Shown here: positions 44,880 through 55,311 of the stretch, in pieces
How the letters are laid out: each line of letters starts with the position of its first letter
How positions within the stretch are numbered: the stretch's first letter is position 1
Source: Solicoccozyma terricola
Taxonomy: Eukaryota > Basidiomycota > Tremellomycetes > Filobasidiales > Piskurozymaceae
Assembly: GCA_001600875.1 (NCBI GenBank)
Contig: BCLD01000024.1
Coordinates: forward strand, 1-64,000
DNA: 64,000 nt
Direction: 5' to 3'
Translations under genes and position numbers: made by a program
The notes under the pieces: model-generated
What the model was told of the DNA's origin: nothing
Database searches by the model: none
What the model saw: the letters and a program-made list of their open reading frames with translations, nothing else

Positions 44880-47176
44880 CACGATTGTCCAGGAAATCTC
44901 TGTCCATTGCCGGCCATCCAGTCTCAAGTCAGCCCATGCCCAGATCAATGCGGGAGGTGAAAATTTGTCGGACCGGATGCTAGCCTATGCCATGGCCATA
45001 GCTCTTCCCGACAGCTTCAACACGATGAAGCCAGCTGTCTGGCTACAAGAGCCACTCACCTCGACCGCAGTATCCGCCGCCATCCAAGCTGAGTGGACCC
45101 GTCGCCAATCTGATGCGCATCTCGCATAATGCTTCCATAGCGCACCAAAGTCGCTTCATACAACGCACCATCAAGTCGCGTCATACAGCGCATCATCAAC
45201 TCGCTGCCTACAGCGCAACCCGCTCAAATCACGATCGGAAAGAACGAAGTTGTCCCGGCGACAGAGTCCGGCATTCCGCAGTTCCATGGCGTCAAGCTCG
45301 TCGACCTCCTACAAGCCCCAGCGCTTGGCCGCAACCTCTTGAGCGTCAACAAGAGTGCCATGGGACCATGGGACACAAGTGGGAGTTCGATGAAATCAAG
45401 GCGTATCTTCGACACAAGCAAGACGAATATCAGCTGAGTGACTGGACGTGTCCATCCTCAGCGAGATTGGCGATTGGCAGCGTTACTGGCCATTTCCTCT
45501 TCGTGCTTTAGCACTCGCTGCCGCACTCCTCATATCCCTTCCTCCTGGACAAGAGTCACCAGAAAGGTCTACACTATTCAGCTAGGATGGCCTCGGGCAC
45601 TGAGGACAACCGCAGAGAACGCCGGGCAGTTCGCACTCCTCGACACGAGTCAACACAGATCTACGCTTCTCAGCTACGATGATCTCCGACTTTGAGGGAA
45701 GCACACACCCTCGACATGAGCCAACACGGGTCTACCCGCTTCAGCTACGATGACCTCCGACTCTGCGGATGGCGGCAACCCTCCTTGCTGCATCGTTCTC
45801 ATAGACGGACACGACAACTACAAGGAATGGATGCGGTACCTTCGCAATCTCCTTCTCAGAAGGGATCTCCATGACGTTGCAGATGGAAGTGAGACATGCC
45901 CACTGACGCAACCTTGCCTCACAACCTTCCTTTTGCAACCACACAACTCAAAACGCCAATCTCGGCAGCCACATATCGTCCAAACTTACAACTGGACAAC
46001 ACGTCAACAACATCTCCTACCTTCCCTTCACCCAAGACGACCGCCTGTACCATGTCTCTCTTGCCAGATATTCACCCTCACCTTCATCACGGAAGCTCTG
46101 ACAAGACGACGCTTGAGCGAGGGGGCATGATGTGAAGGCAATATGATGTGAAGGCACTCTTCACGTCATCTTTATCATCTCTTCTTTTGTGGTTACACAT
46201 CCTTGTGTGGACAGACACACTCAACTTGCCCGCACAGACGATCCCGGTATCCCAGTCGCAACACTCACTTGGACTTGGGCCTAACCACAAACCACGCCGT
46301 TCCCATTGCACTCCAAGTTCAACTCCCGAGCACATCAACTCGAACATACTCTGGTCATGCCACCTTCCACCAGAATGGAGTCGGTGGTGCTTGCATCTAC
46401 TCCGACTCTGACCATGTCTCACCTTCGATGGCGAAGCCGNCAAACGGATCGTCCTGGGTTACGCCGATGCCGATTGGGGGGGCGACCTCGACACTCGGCG
46501 ATCGACTATCGGATACCTCTTCAAGACCTTTGGTGGTATGGTGGCATGGAAGAGTCGTCTACAAGCCACGGTATCGCTGTCAACCAACTGAGGCAGAATA
46601 CATGGCATCAGCTGATGCAACCCGACAAGCTATCTGGTTCAGGCAACTGCCCGATGACCTACAAATGGGACTCAAGGACGGCGAGGCGGTCTCCATACTC
46701 AATGACAATGCAGGCGCCATCGCTCTTTCTAAGAACCCAGTCCATCACAATCGATCAAAGCATATCGCCCTTCGCCATCACTTCCTATGCGAGCAAGTGA
46801 CTGAAGGCATGGTCGACTTAGCTCACAACCCATCAGTCGACAACCTAGCGGACCTGCTCACCAAACCTCTACCCAGGGACACATTCTACCGACTACGAGG
46901 ACTTATTGGTTTGTCCCCACGGATGACGAGATCATTACGTTCTGAAGAGTGATTAGAGCGAGTGGGACTGTTGAAATAACCGTGTCATTAGAGCGCTCTA
47001 TCACTCCGGACATTAGGATACTCCTCCGGACAATCGGACAATTGCCCGGAGGAACAATGGGAGGTTGCAGGTATCGAGTTAACCATCGTCCTCTAGCTGT
47101 CTCTTTGACTATAAAGATCCAGGGAATGTCGAGCCGGAGGTGTACTTTTGTAGAAGAACAACCATTTCATTTGTCA
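44880..47176 (+). mobile_element. decayed copia E: gag, protease, RNase H, 3' LTR
   Basis: Plus strand: gag LSDRMLAYAMAIALPDSFNT with an in-frame TAA at about 45127, then the protease region VKLVDLLQAPALGRNLLS. RNase H reads CQPTEAEYMASADATRQA, NDNAGAIALSKNP and RSKHIALRHHFLCE, with the terminal LADLLTKPLPRDTFYRLRG (46570-46950). Integrase and RT are deleted or unreadable between 45450 and 46430. Tandem-like CTCGACACGAGTCAACAC units recur at 45640-45740. Confidence 0.85.
46969..47176 (+). repeat. 3' LTR of copia E (208 bp)
   Basis: Starts TGTTGAAATAACCGTGTC after the purine tract GAGCGAGTGGGAC and ends TTTGTCA. Same family as the solo LTR at 34918-35112, with a 13-bp difference in length. 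It abuts the R2 copy directly. Confidence 0.85.
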
Positions 47177-47500
47177 CACTGAGAGTGCTCCGGCAATCTT
47201 GACATTATCGTTCCTACTACTTGGCCATGAAATACCATTCTCAATCCCGATTAAACGGTATTTCCCCTTCTCCGTATACAAATCCTCCTTGCAACACCCA
47301 CTCTCCAGGCTCGTTCTCTCCGACACCGACTCAAATGGTTCCAGCCGACATTTGAGATACACTAGATCCTGCCAATAAACAAAGGTTTCTACTCCGCATA
47401 AAGCCTTTCCTTTCCGATCTTGTATTGGGGGTGTTGTTCGCCAACGAACCGAGCTTCGCTCTTGTTGAGATTCGATACAGGCACCTGAAGGACACAATTT
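47177..47500 (-). other. R2 second copy, 5' part only
   Basis: Minus-strand frame CGVETFVYWQDLVYLKCRLE to DNVKIAGALSV, parallel to 33940-34170. It is cut exactly at GALSV by the copia E LTR. Unrecognised family. Confidence 0.5.
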
Positions 47501-48224
47501 GGATCTAAAAGTGCCAGCATGGGATTGAGTTTCATGAAGAACCTGTGGTGGAGGAGGTTGCCAACTTCATGAAATAGGCGGCGCAGAGGAATGACTGCGG
47601 TTGCAGTCCATGGCTATACACTGTGCAACGAGGTATTGCGGTTCGATGGCTCTAAGAGCTGCCATCTCGATTGGATTTCCCGTTGCAGCTACATGACTAG
47701 AATCGTTCGCTTGTACCGCCGTCTGCCTTGTGTCCTCCTTGACACTTATTCACGGTACACAACGGAGGTCTGAACAAGGCGAAGAGCTCCCGCTGTCATC
47801 CTGTCCGAGGTACGGTTCCAAGCGATGAGCCACATTCACCGTTGCTTTCAGGTTACAAGGCGGATAACAGAAAGGTCGGCAAAGGTACCGCTCGCTGAGT
47901 GAGGCATGCCAACCGAAGCATTCCGGCCGATTTCCACGTGACAGCCACCGCTTATCGGATGCAAAGTGTCCAGGCACCAGACGGATCGATCAGCTACCCC
48001 TAGGGAAGTTGGTGTCTGCTTTCGAGGAGATCTTTGAGCCGTCCAAGGCGGAGCCATCAGCTCGAGCAGAAGAATTTTACGAGGACACCTCGAGCTGCCA
48101 CAAAATCGTCGTGAGTACAGTGAGGCATTTTGCGTTGGTTGGAGGGTTGGTCGTACTCACCGCCTTTCATCTCTTGAAAACCTCATCAGGCCTACAAGAA
48201 CGCACCTTGTGAGAAAATCGCAAT
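47501..48224. other. no gene recognised
   Basis: Only short frames on both strands without a family signature. Confidence 0.35.
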
Positions 48225-48303
48225 TGTTACGGATGTAACTTCTTCACTAAAAAGGCAGTCCGGATCACTGATTAAGAATTTCGGGCACTGGTGATTTCGA
48301 ACA
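48225..48303 (-). repeat. solo 79-bp LTR
   Basis: Minus orientation starts TGTTCGAAATCACCAG, ends CATCCGTAACA and matches 36501-36579 in length and most of its sequence. Flanks are GCAAT (left) and GCAGT (right), a 4-of-5 target duplication. Confidence 0.7.
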
Positions 48304-48559
48304 GCAGTGGTATGCACGTTCCCATCAGGGGACCTGTCAACGGCTTTGTTTAACCACGGTTGACAAAATTAGTTCTGTCGTACCCCTAATGTACCGAAGC
48401 AGGTGGTTGGCAGCGACCGCTGCCTTCCGGGGGTGAGAGGAAAAGGGTTTCCTTGAGATCACCGTTGAGGAATGCTAAAAAATGCTTCCGAACCGCTCAA
48501 AGAAAATCTGGAACAGCTTGAGCCTGATATGGCGTCTTGTTGTCGATAAAGGTTGTAGG

Positions 48560-48890
48560 CAGGTGGATGTACTGTATAAGGGTGCTTCTTCAATACAACG
48601 GCGATTTTTAGCTCGCTTACCCTGGCTATATAGATGCAGGAGCGGCTTTAGAACAACAGAGAAAGTCGGTTACCCTTCTGCCTAAGTCAGCATGGTGTTG
48701 ACCTATAACAATGGAATGTACGACATACATTATTTCCCTGTCTCACTTCCTTATGTCTCAGAACCATCCTTGAGACATTCCTGTGTACCTGCTTCTTTCC
48801 ATCTCGAGCCCTGTTGCCTATTGTTGTAACACAGGATGCGTTCATATTGAACAGAACTGGATATACTCGGTCTAGTCTGACAGCCAGCTG
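48560..48890 (+). repeat. R1 promoter and leader copy
   Basis: Matches 18000-18260 in inverted orientation, including GGCTATATAGATGCAGGAGC and CACTTCCTTATGTCTCA. The hydrophobic coding part of R1 is not found downstream. Confidence 0.7.
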
Positions 48891-48998
48891 CAGCAGCTGT
48901 CTGCAGGGGTTCAAAGTATGCCTTGACAACATGGCTTAGAGATGGTTCAAACATTCCTACTTGATCCCTACAAAATTACAAACGGAGGCCCCGAACGC

Positions 48999-51218
48999 TC
49001 AGTATGTGTAGATGAACTCATCATTCTGCCTGTCGGTCAGATCCGCGAACGCCTGGTCTCCCAAATACACGCCACCGGCGCCCATCTCGCCGTTCTCATC
49101 GACGCCTCCGGAAACATATTTCGCATTCATGGAACGGTCGACGAGCTTGGCTGGTTTCCCGTTGCCCACTCGTTCCTTCTCCTTTAGCTTGTTCAACAAG
49201 ACGAAGATGGCGACGAGAGCGATTTGGTAATGGCACCACTTGCTACGAACACACCGAGGACTGAAGCGAGACCGGTGTGGTAGAGAGGTGCATCCTTTGA
49301 ATTGAAGACGATTGGACCGACGATGTTCCCAACGCTGGCGCCGACTTGGTACATGGCCATGGAAACAGACTTTTTGGTGTATCCGGCGGTGTTACTCGCG
49401 ATCCAAGAGACGGTCAAGGGGTTACCAGCGAATAAGAAGGCGATGAGGCTGAAAGTGAGAGCAGAATCGTTAGAACGGGAGTGATATGCATCCACCATCT
49501 TCTACTCACTAGTAACCGAATAGGAGTGGCCCGGTGTTTGCCTTATTCCTGACGATAGCGTACAGCAGACTGGCACCAATGATACACGGTACAATGAGGA
49601 TACCGAGACTGATACTCTTCCTGCTCAGCTTGGTAGCAACAAAGGCGAGACCGAGAATGCAGCTCATTTGCATGAACCCGAACGGGATGTTGAGCAGGAT
49701 GGTCTTGCGGGAGTCAAAGCCAAAGCTCTTGATGATGAGAGGACCAAAGACGTTGGTGACCGAAGCGCCATAGCTAGAGGGGACAGGATGGTCAGTCAGG
49801 ATGCACATGGAGCAGGTTGCCTCCCTCCACTCACTTGAGACAGAACGACAACCCAACGAAGAGCCAGAGCTGGGGAGAAAGCATGGCTTCAAGGAGTTGA
49901 TGCCATTTGAATTCCTCTGAAGAAGGGGTGTTTAGACGAGGTTAGCGTGATGATTCTGTCAATTGTGAAAGGACCAGAGAGCACACTCACTCGACTCGAT
50001 ACCAGTGTTGTTGTCACGCAATCGCTCGACCGCCCATGTCTTCTCCTCGGCAGTCAAGAACTTGGCTTCAGCTGGATTGTTGTCAAGGAACATGCTGTGA
50101 TAGTAGCGTGCCGGGTCAGAAATGCGATCGGACCAGCGCTCCTTGTGCCCCAACTCACAAGATGAAGGGTGCGGTGAGGACAGTAAGCAAGCCGGTGAGG
50201 AGGAATAAGATTTGATAGACGTAGAGAAGGTCGGATTTGATAAAGGACAACGCCCAGGCGATGAAAGATCCGAACATTGAAGCAAGACCGTTCGTGCCGT
50301 ACCAGAGAGCGACTCGCATGGGTTCTGTGTAGTTCGGGGAGAATGGTGGTCAGGGGCTGTCGGCAGTTTCCTCCACTCCCAAGACGTAATTACTCACGCT
50401 CTCGTCTTCTGTACCATGTCATGGTGATCACCGCGAACATGGGGAGGACTGCGGCTTCGAAAAGACCGAGGAAGAATCGGCAGGCGATGAGAGCGGTGAA
50501 GCTAGTTTTGGCCAAACATGATACACTACGAGGAATCGTCGCACAAACACCCACTTGGTTGACGCAGCCAATCCACACATCATGCAACCCCAGCAGAACA
50601 CGAAGACAGTGACCAGCCATATGGTAGGAACTTTGACGATGAGAAGGGCGGTGAAAGGTTGAACACCGAGTTGTGCCCAGTATCCCGCTGAGCCGATGAG
50701 GGAGTATTGGTTGCCGTGGAGATGCTACAGGGAAGGATAGAGGGTTAGGTGGTGGGCAGGAAGTCCACCGGGATGGAAACTCACTGCTTCGACTTGCAGA
50801 CCGAATGTTGCACCGTAACCGATGCAGGACTAGAAGGAGAGCCAGCGCGTTATTACTCTGTTTCCCCGACTGAATGCACACACAATGACCACTTACTTAG
50901 TCCAAGACTTGCAAGAAGTAGACCCACATCAAGATTGGAAGGATGCGCCTATCGATCTTGCGACGAACGACCTCGCTCTGCCGAGATCAGGGGCAAAGCG
51001 GTTAGCCAGAAGCACAGTTTTCCACGCGTTGACAATCCTACGGACCTGTTCATCTGTCATATTAACTCTCTCCGAGGCATCTCCTAATACCTTGAACGCA
51101 GCATCTGGTTTGTGGTGATAGTGATGCTCCTGCGCATGTCCAGCATCAACATAAGCGACTCGTGGTGCGAGACCGCCATCTTCTGCTCGTTCGAGTCTGT
51201 GCGTGTGACTGGATCCAT
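48999..51218 (-). CDS. Dal5-like MFS permease (allantoate/vitamin-type anion:H+ family)
   Basis: Plasma-membrane uptake carrier. Start MDPVTRTDSNEQKMAV at 51218. Exons separated by short GT-AG introns give IVNAWKTVLLANRFAPDLG, PILMWVYFLQVLDK, SCIGYGATFGLQVEA, AGYWAQLGVQPFTALLIVKV, and CRFFLGLFEAAVLPMFAVIT with WYRRRE. Next come MRVALWYGTNGLASMFGSF, FLTAEEKTWAVERLRDNNTG, SVTNVFGPLIIKSFGFDS, LIAFLFAGNPLTVSWIASN and VGASVGNIVGPIVFNSKD. The soluble tail ends NDEFIYTY with TGA at 48999-49001. These are the Dal5-subfamily hallmarks (RFFLGLFEA, TWYRRRE, NTAGYTKK). No internal stop was found in the exons I could join, so it may be functional. The substrate cannot be told from sequence. It shares a divergent promoter region with the DHAS pseudogene. 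Confidence 0.85.
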
Positions 51219-52170
51219 CTTGGATGGTGTGGGTGGCGTATGATGAAGCGTGGGGAATATGCGGATACCCCTCACTGGAAACAATAGCAGGCTATATACA
51301 TAAACTAGCGAACTGTGGGGACCAACAGTCTACTGGTCCCTATTTACAAATGCTTTTGGCAGATCACCGGTCTGGCCCTGAACCAACTCACCCGGCCCGT
51401 CGGCACGGCTATCAACGGAAATCGCCAAATCCACGGAAACAAAAGGTCGGCTCGGTAATTATCGGCCTGGTACTGCTCGCTATCTCGTGCCGCGATAACG
51501 AAGTCGTCCTAGTCCAAGCTGAGTTGCGGTTTCACGGTGCATAGGCCGTGCAGAGAGTCGACAACCAGGGACTCTGAAGTGTTCAGCTGGTGCTTTCCTG
51601 ATGACATGGTTGTGCTTTGGTGGGGGGCATGATGGAGGGATGTGCGGCTGGGACTTTGAGCAAAATACTATCGTGGGCCTTCGGGATAGGCTGTTCTGGT
51701 AATCACGTGATAAATGTGGAGGCCCTTGCTAGCAAATATAGATGAGACAGACGTGCGTGGCACGATCCCAAACAGGAATCAAATCTCAGAGACAACCCGA
51801 CCCGAGGCGAACTTACTAACCCGCATGAAGCCGACGCGATAAAAAACGCAAGATGACACTGGAAGTTGACTGCGGATCGCGATCATTCGCACTTCGGTAA
51901 GGCACTCACCAACTCACCGCGGGCTCAGTGTAAAACACGTGTCCCGTTCCCCCTGGGTTCATGCCGGGATCTAATTCGGGAAGACGGTGCAAGTATTCGC
52001 CCCTACGGCTTGTTCTCACCCAACCAAGACCGATATTCCGCCGACATGTTGTGTACTATACAGTCCGGAGATGATCGATTATAAGATGTAGTCCCCAGTC
52101 TGGATTTGGCATGATGGATAACCCAACCTAATCACCTTCCACACCGCATCACGTAGCGTCGCACTCAAAC
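51219..52170. promoter_or_regulatory. divergent promoter region between the permease and DHAS genes
   Basis: 950 bp without a gene. It contains a perfect 10-bp palindrome ATCACGTGAT at 51702-51711, a CACGTG-type bHLH (Pho4/Cbf1-like) site. Whether it is bound is unknown. Confidence 0.4.
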
Positions 52171-54916
52171 ATGTCTCCCACTGCCATCCCCGACGCCACT
52201 GCCACCCCGCCGAATGGCATGCCTCTCAGCAAGCCTATGAAAGTCAAGCCTTCTCAAGCCGCTGTGAGTACACTCGGCTGGTTTGCTTTGACAGAAGTGG
52301 CGAAATTGAGCTCGGTTTGACTGGATACAGGATCATGACGTTCAACTCGTGCTCAACACAATCAGGTGTCTTGCTGCAGACTTGTGCTAGCAGGTAAGTC
52401 TCGCTTCGCCACCTGCATTTCGACAACCTCCCCGCTGACGTAACTAGATACCATCTCACTCGTCAGTACAAGGGAGGTCACCCTGGTACTGTCATGGGAG
52501 CAGCAGCCATCGCCGTCGCTCTGTGGAAGAACCACTTGCGCTATAATCCCCACAACCCTGACTGGTTCGCTCGGGACCGATTCGTCCTCTCGACCGGTCA
52601 CGCTTGCTTGCTCCAGTACACGTTGCTCCACCTCACAGGGTACGAGGCTTGGACCCTGGACCAGATTCGGTTGTATCATGCCAATACAGCCACTGATGGC
52701 ATGGCAGCTGGGCACCCCGAAATCGAGTTCCCAGGAGTGGAAGTGACTACTGGTCCTTTGGGACAAGGTATCGTGAGGAGGCTATGTTGAGGAAAGAGGA
52801 AACGGTGCGAAGACGCATAGTGTTGATCATGCACACCCAACGGTCCATACAGTCGAACGCGGTTGGATTAGCTATCGCAGGTAAACAGCTCGCAGCGACC
52901 TACGACAAGGACAACCTCGATATCATCGGACAGAGGATTTGGTGCTTCACCGGTGATGGCTGTCTGCAAGAGGGTGTTGGATAGGAAGCTATTTCCCTCG
53001 CCGGACACCTTAGCCTGGACAACTTGATCCTCATTTATGACAACAACAGCGTCACTGTTGATGGTAACATTGACAGCTGTTTCACCGATGACACGTCGGC
53101 CAAGTTGCGGGCCACTGGCTGGGATGTGATCGATGTCTCTGATGGTACGAACGACGTGAGTTGGATGGCTTCTCGAAAGCGCTTACATCACCCAAATGTT
53201 CTTGCTAACGGCGGCCAAGCACGTTCACCAGGTCCAATCCATCAGCGACGCCATGGAGGAAGCCAAGTACATGATAGGCAAACCCATCCTCATCAATATC
53301 CGCACCACCATCGGATTTGCCTCTCGCAAGGCAAACACCGGTGCAGTTCATGGCGCGGCACTTGGCGACGAGGAGGTAGAGTACATCAAGACCCAACTCG
53401 GTCTCGACCCTGCCAAGCACTTTTACATCCCCCAAAAGGTCTATGATTACTTTGCTGACTGCAAACCAAAGAGTCAACAGCTCGAGTCAGAGTGGAACGA
53501 CGTCATGTCAAAGTACAAGTGGTGTTACCCCGAGGAGGAGGCCGAGTTGCAGTGCCGCATCCAAGGCAAGCTCGCCGACAATATCGAGAGCATGTTCGCC
53601 AAGCTGCCGACCAAGGACAAGTTACCGCAGTCACCCCAGCCCACCCGAAAGGCCAGAGGCATTGCCCTCAATGCTATCGTCCCCACCAACAAGTTTTCGT
53701 GGCTGGAAGTGCGGACCTAATGGAGTCGACGTTTGTTAACTTCCATATGCAAGTTGACTTCCAAAAGGTATGCAAGGATGCTCTTGGTGCTGTGTCAATG
53801 CTTTATCGAAGACTGACATTTATCTTGGGTCAACACAGCCTTCATCTGGTTTGGGAGATTACACTGGTCGACAGATCCGTTACGGAATCCGAGAGTTCGC
53901 CATGGCAGGTATTGCAAATGGCTTGGCTGCCTACTAGAAGGGAATGTTCTTGCCGTGAGTTGCCGGTGTCCTTGCTGGATTAGATCAGCCTCCAACTGGC
54001 TTTCCTCAATGTGCAGAATCATGTCCACGTTCTTCATGTTCTGGTTGTATGCTGCGCCAGCTGCTCGAATGTCTGCACTGATGAAACTCCGCTTCATTGG
54101 CATCGGTAAGTTGCAGTCCGCCAGCTCTAGTTCGATTCTCGTATGTCTGATTTTGCCACGCCGTCCCTGCCGCCCACAGCCACTCACGACTCGATTGGAA
54201 TCGGAGGACGGTGAGCTTGGATCGTAACATCTTCCGGGTAGTCGATTGTGTGCTCATCCCGCTCTCACTGGCCCACAGGACCCACACACCAACCTGTCGG
54301 ATTACCGGCGCTCTACCGTGCCATGCACAACATCAATCTGTTCCGACCCGCCGACGTCGAGGAGGTCATGGGAGCTTGGTTGCTTGCCTTGAAGGAGGAG
54401 GANACTCCCAGCATATTCGCTCTCAGCCGCCAGGCCGTGCCACTACTACCCGGATCGAATCGAGACAAGGTGGCTCTGGGTGCTTATNCAGTCATTGGCG
54501 GGGACATTGCCAATCCCGATCTCGTCTTGATTGCAACAGGAGCGGAGATCTCGATGGCCATCGACACCGCTGATATCCTGTCCAGGAGCATGTCGGTTCG
54601 GGTCGTGTCTATGCCCTCGCAACGGCATTTCGACCAACAGCCGCTCCCCTACAGGAGGTCGGTCCTACCGGTTGGCTGCATCATCGTCGCTATCGAGGCT
54701 TGGGCATCATACAGCTGGGCGCGTTATGCACATGCCAGTCTGTCAATGCACACTTTCGGACATTCCGCACCGCAAACAGTGCTCTATGAGCACTTTGGAT
54801 TCTCGCCAAGTAACATGGCCCAGAAAGTTACCGCTTACATTGACGAGAACAGGGCGAGTGGTTACAAGTTCGAAATCGGGGATTTCAGGGAGCTGTTGCT
54901 GGGCTATGCACACTGA
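52171..54916 (+). pseudogene. dihydroxyacetone synthase (formaldehyde transketolase) with two TAG codons
   Basis: ThDP enzyme transferring a glycolaldehyde unit from xylulose-5-phosphate to formaldehyde, peroxisomal in methylotrophic yeasts. Starts MSPTAIPDATATPPNG; the exons give [60 protein letters not shown]. Further on are WCFTGDGCLQEGVG, NLILIYDNNSVTVDGNID, THDSIGIGG and GPTHQPVGLPALYRAM. The tail contains YRRSVLPVG, IEAWASYSWARYA and HTFGHSAP. Preference over ordinary transketolase rests on the [18 protein letters not shown] block, MFWLYAAPAARM and the YRRSVL/EAW-x-Y segment. Premature TAG at 52982-52984 (EGVG*EAISL) and 53935-53937 (GLAAY*KGMFLP), plus a frameshift before VAGSADL near 53700. 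The C-terminus GYAH lacks a recognisable PTS1. Confidence 0.88.
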
Positions 54917-55311
54917 GCTGGGTTCGACGACGGGCCATACTTCTTCCTGTGTGTCGATATATGTCGCCGTAGCTTCGTAGTATTGCAAATGTTGTCCTTC
55001 TGAATTCCCCGTGTTACACAAAGCTTGGTACAAAACCCATTGTACCATTCTAACCGATAGTACAAGGACCCGTGAATTGGGGGGCTGAGCAGCCAATTTT
55101 ACCCACGTCGCCACCGTCCGGTCACAACAAGCCTCACGGGGATGTAGCTTGCGCGTCGCAAATTCCTATACAACATCATCTTAGCGAGTTCAACGACTGT
55201 CTCGCCCCGTAATGGTTCACGGCAAGTGTCACGACCAACCAGAGTTACTGAGTTGCTGCGCGAAACTGGGGTCGGCAAGCAAGCTGCGAAGTGTGGCTTG
55301 TGGGTTAACTA
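54917..55311. other. convergent 3' intergenic stretch
   Basis: Lies between the ends of the DHAS pseudogene and the Zn2Cys6 gene. No feature recognised. Confidence 0.4.
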
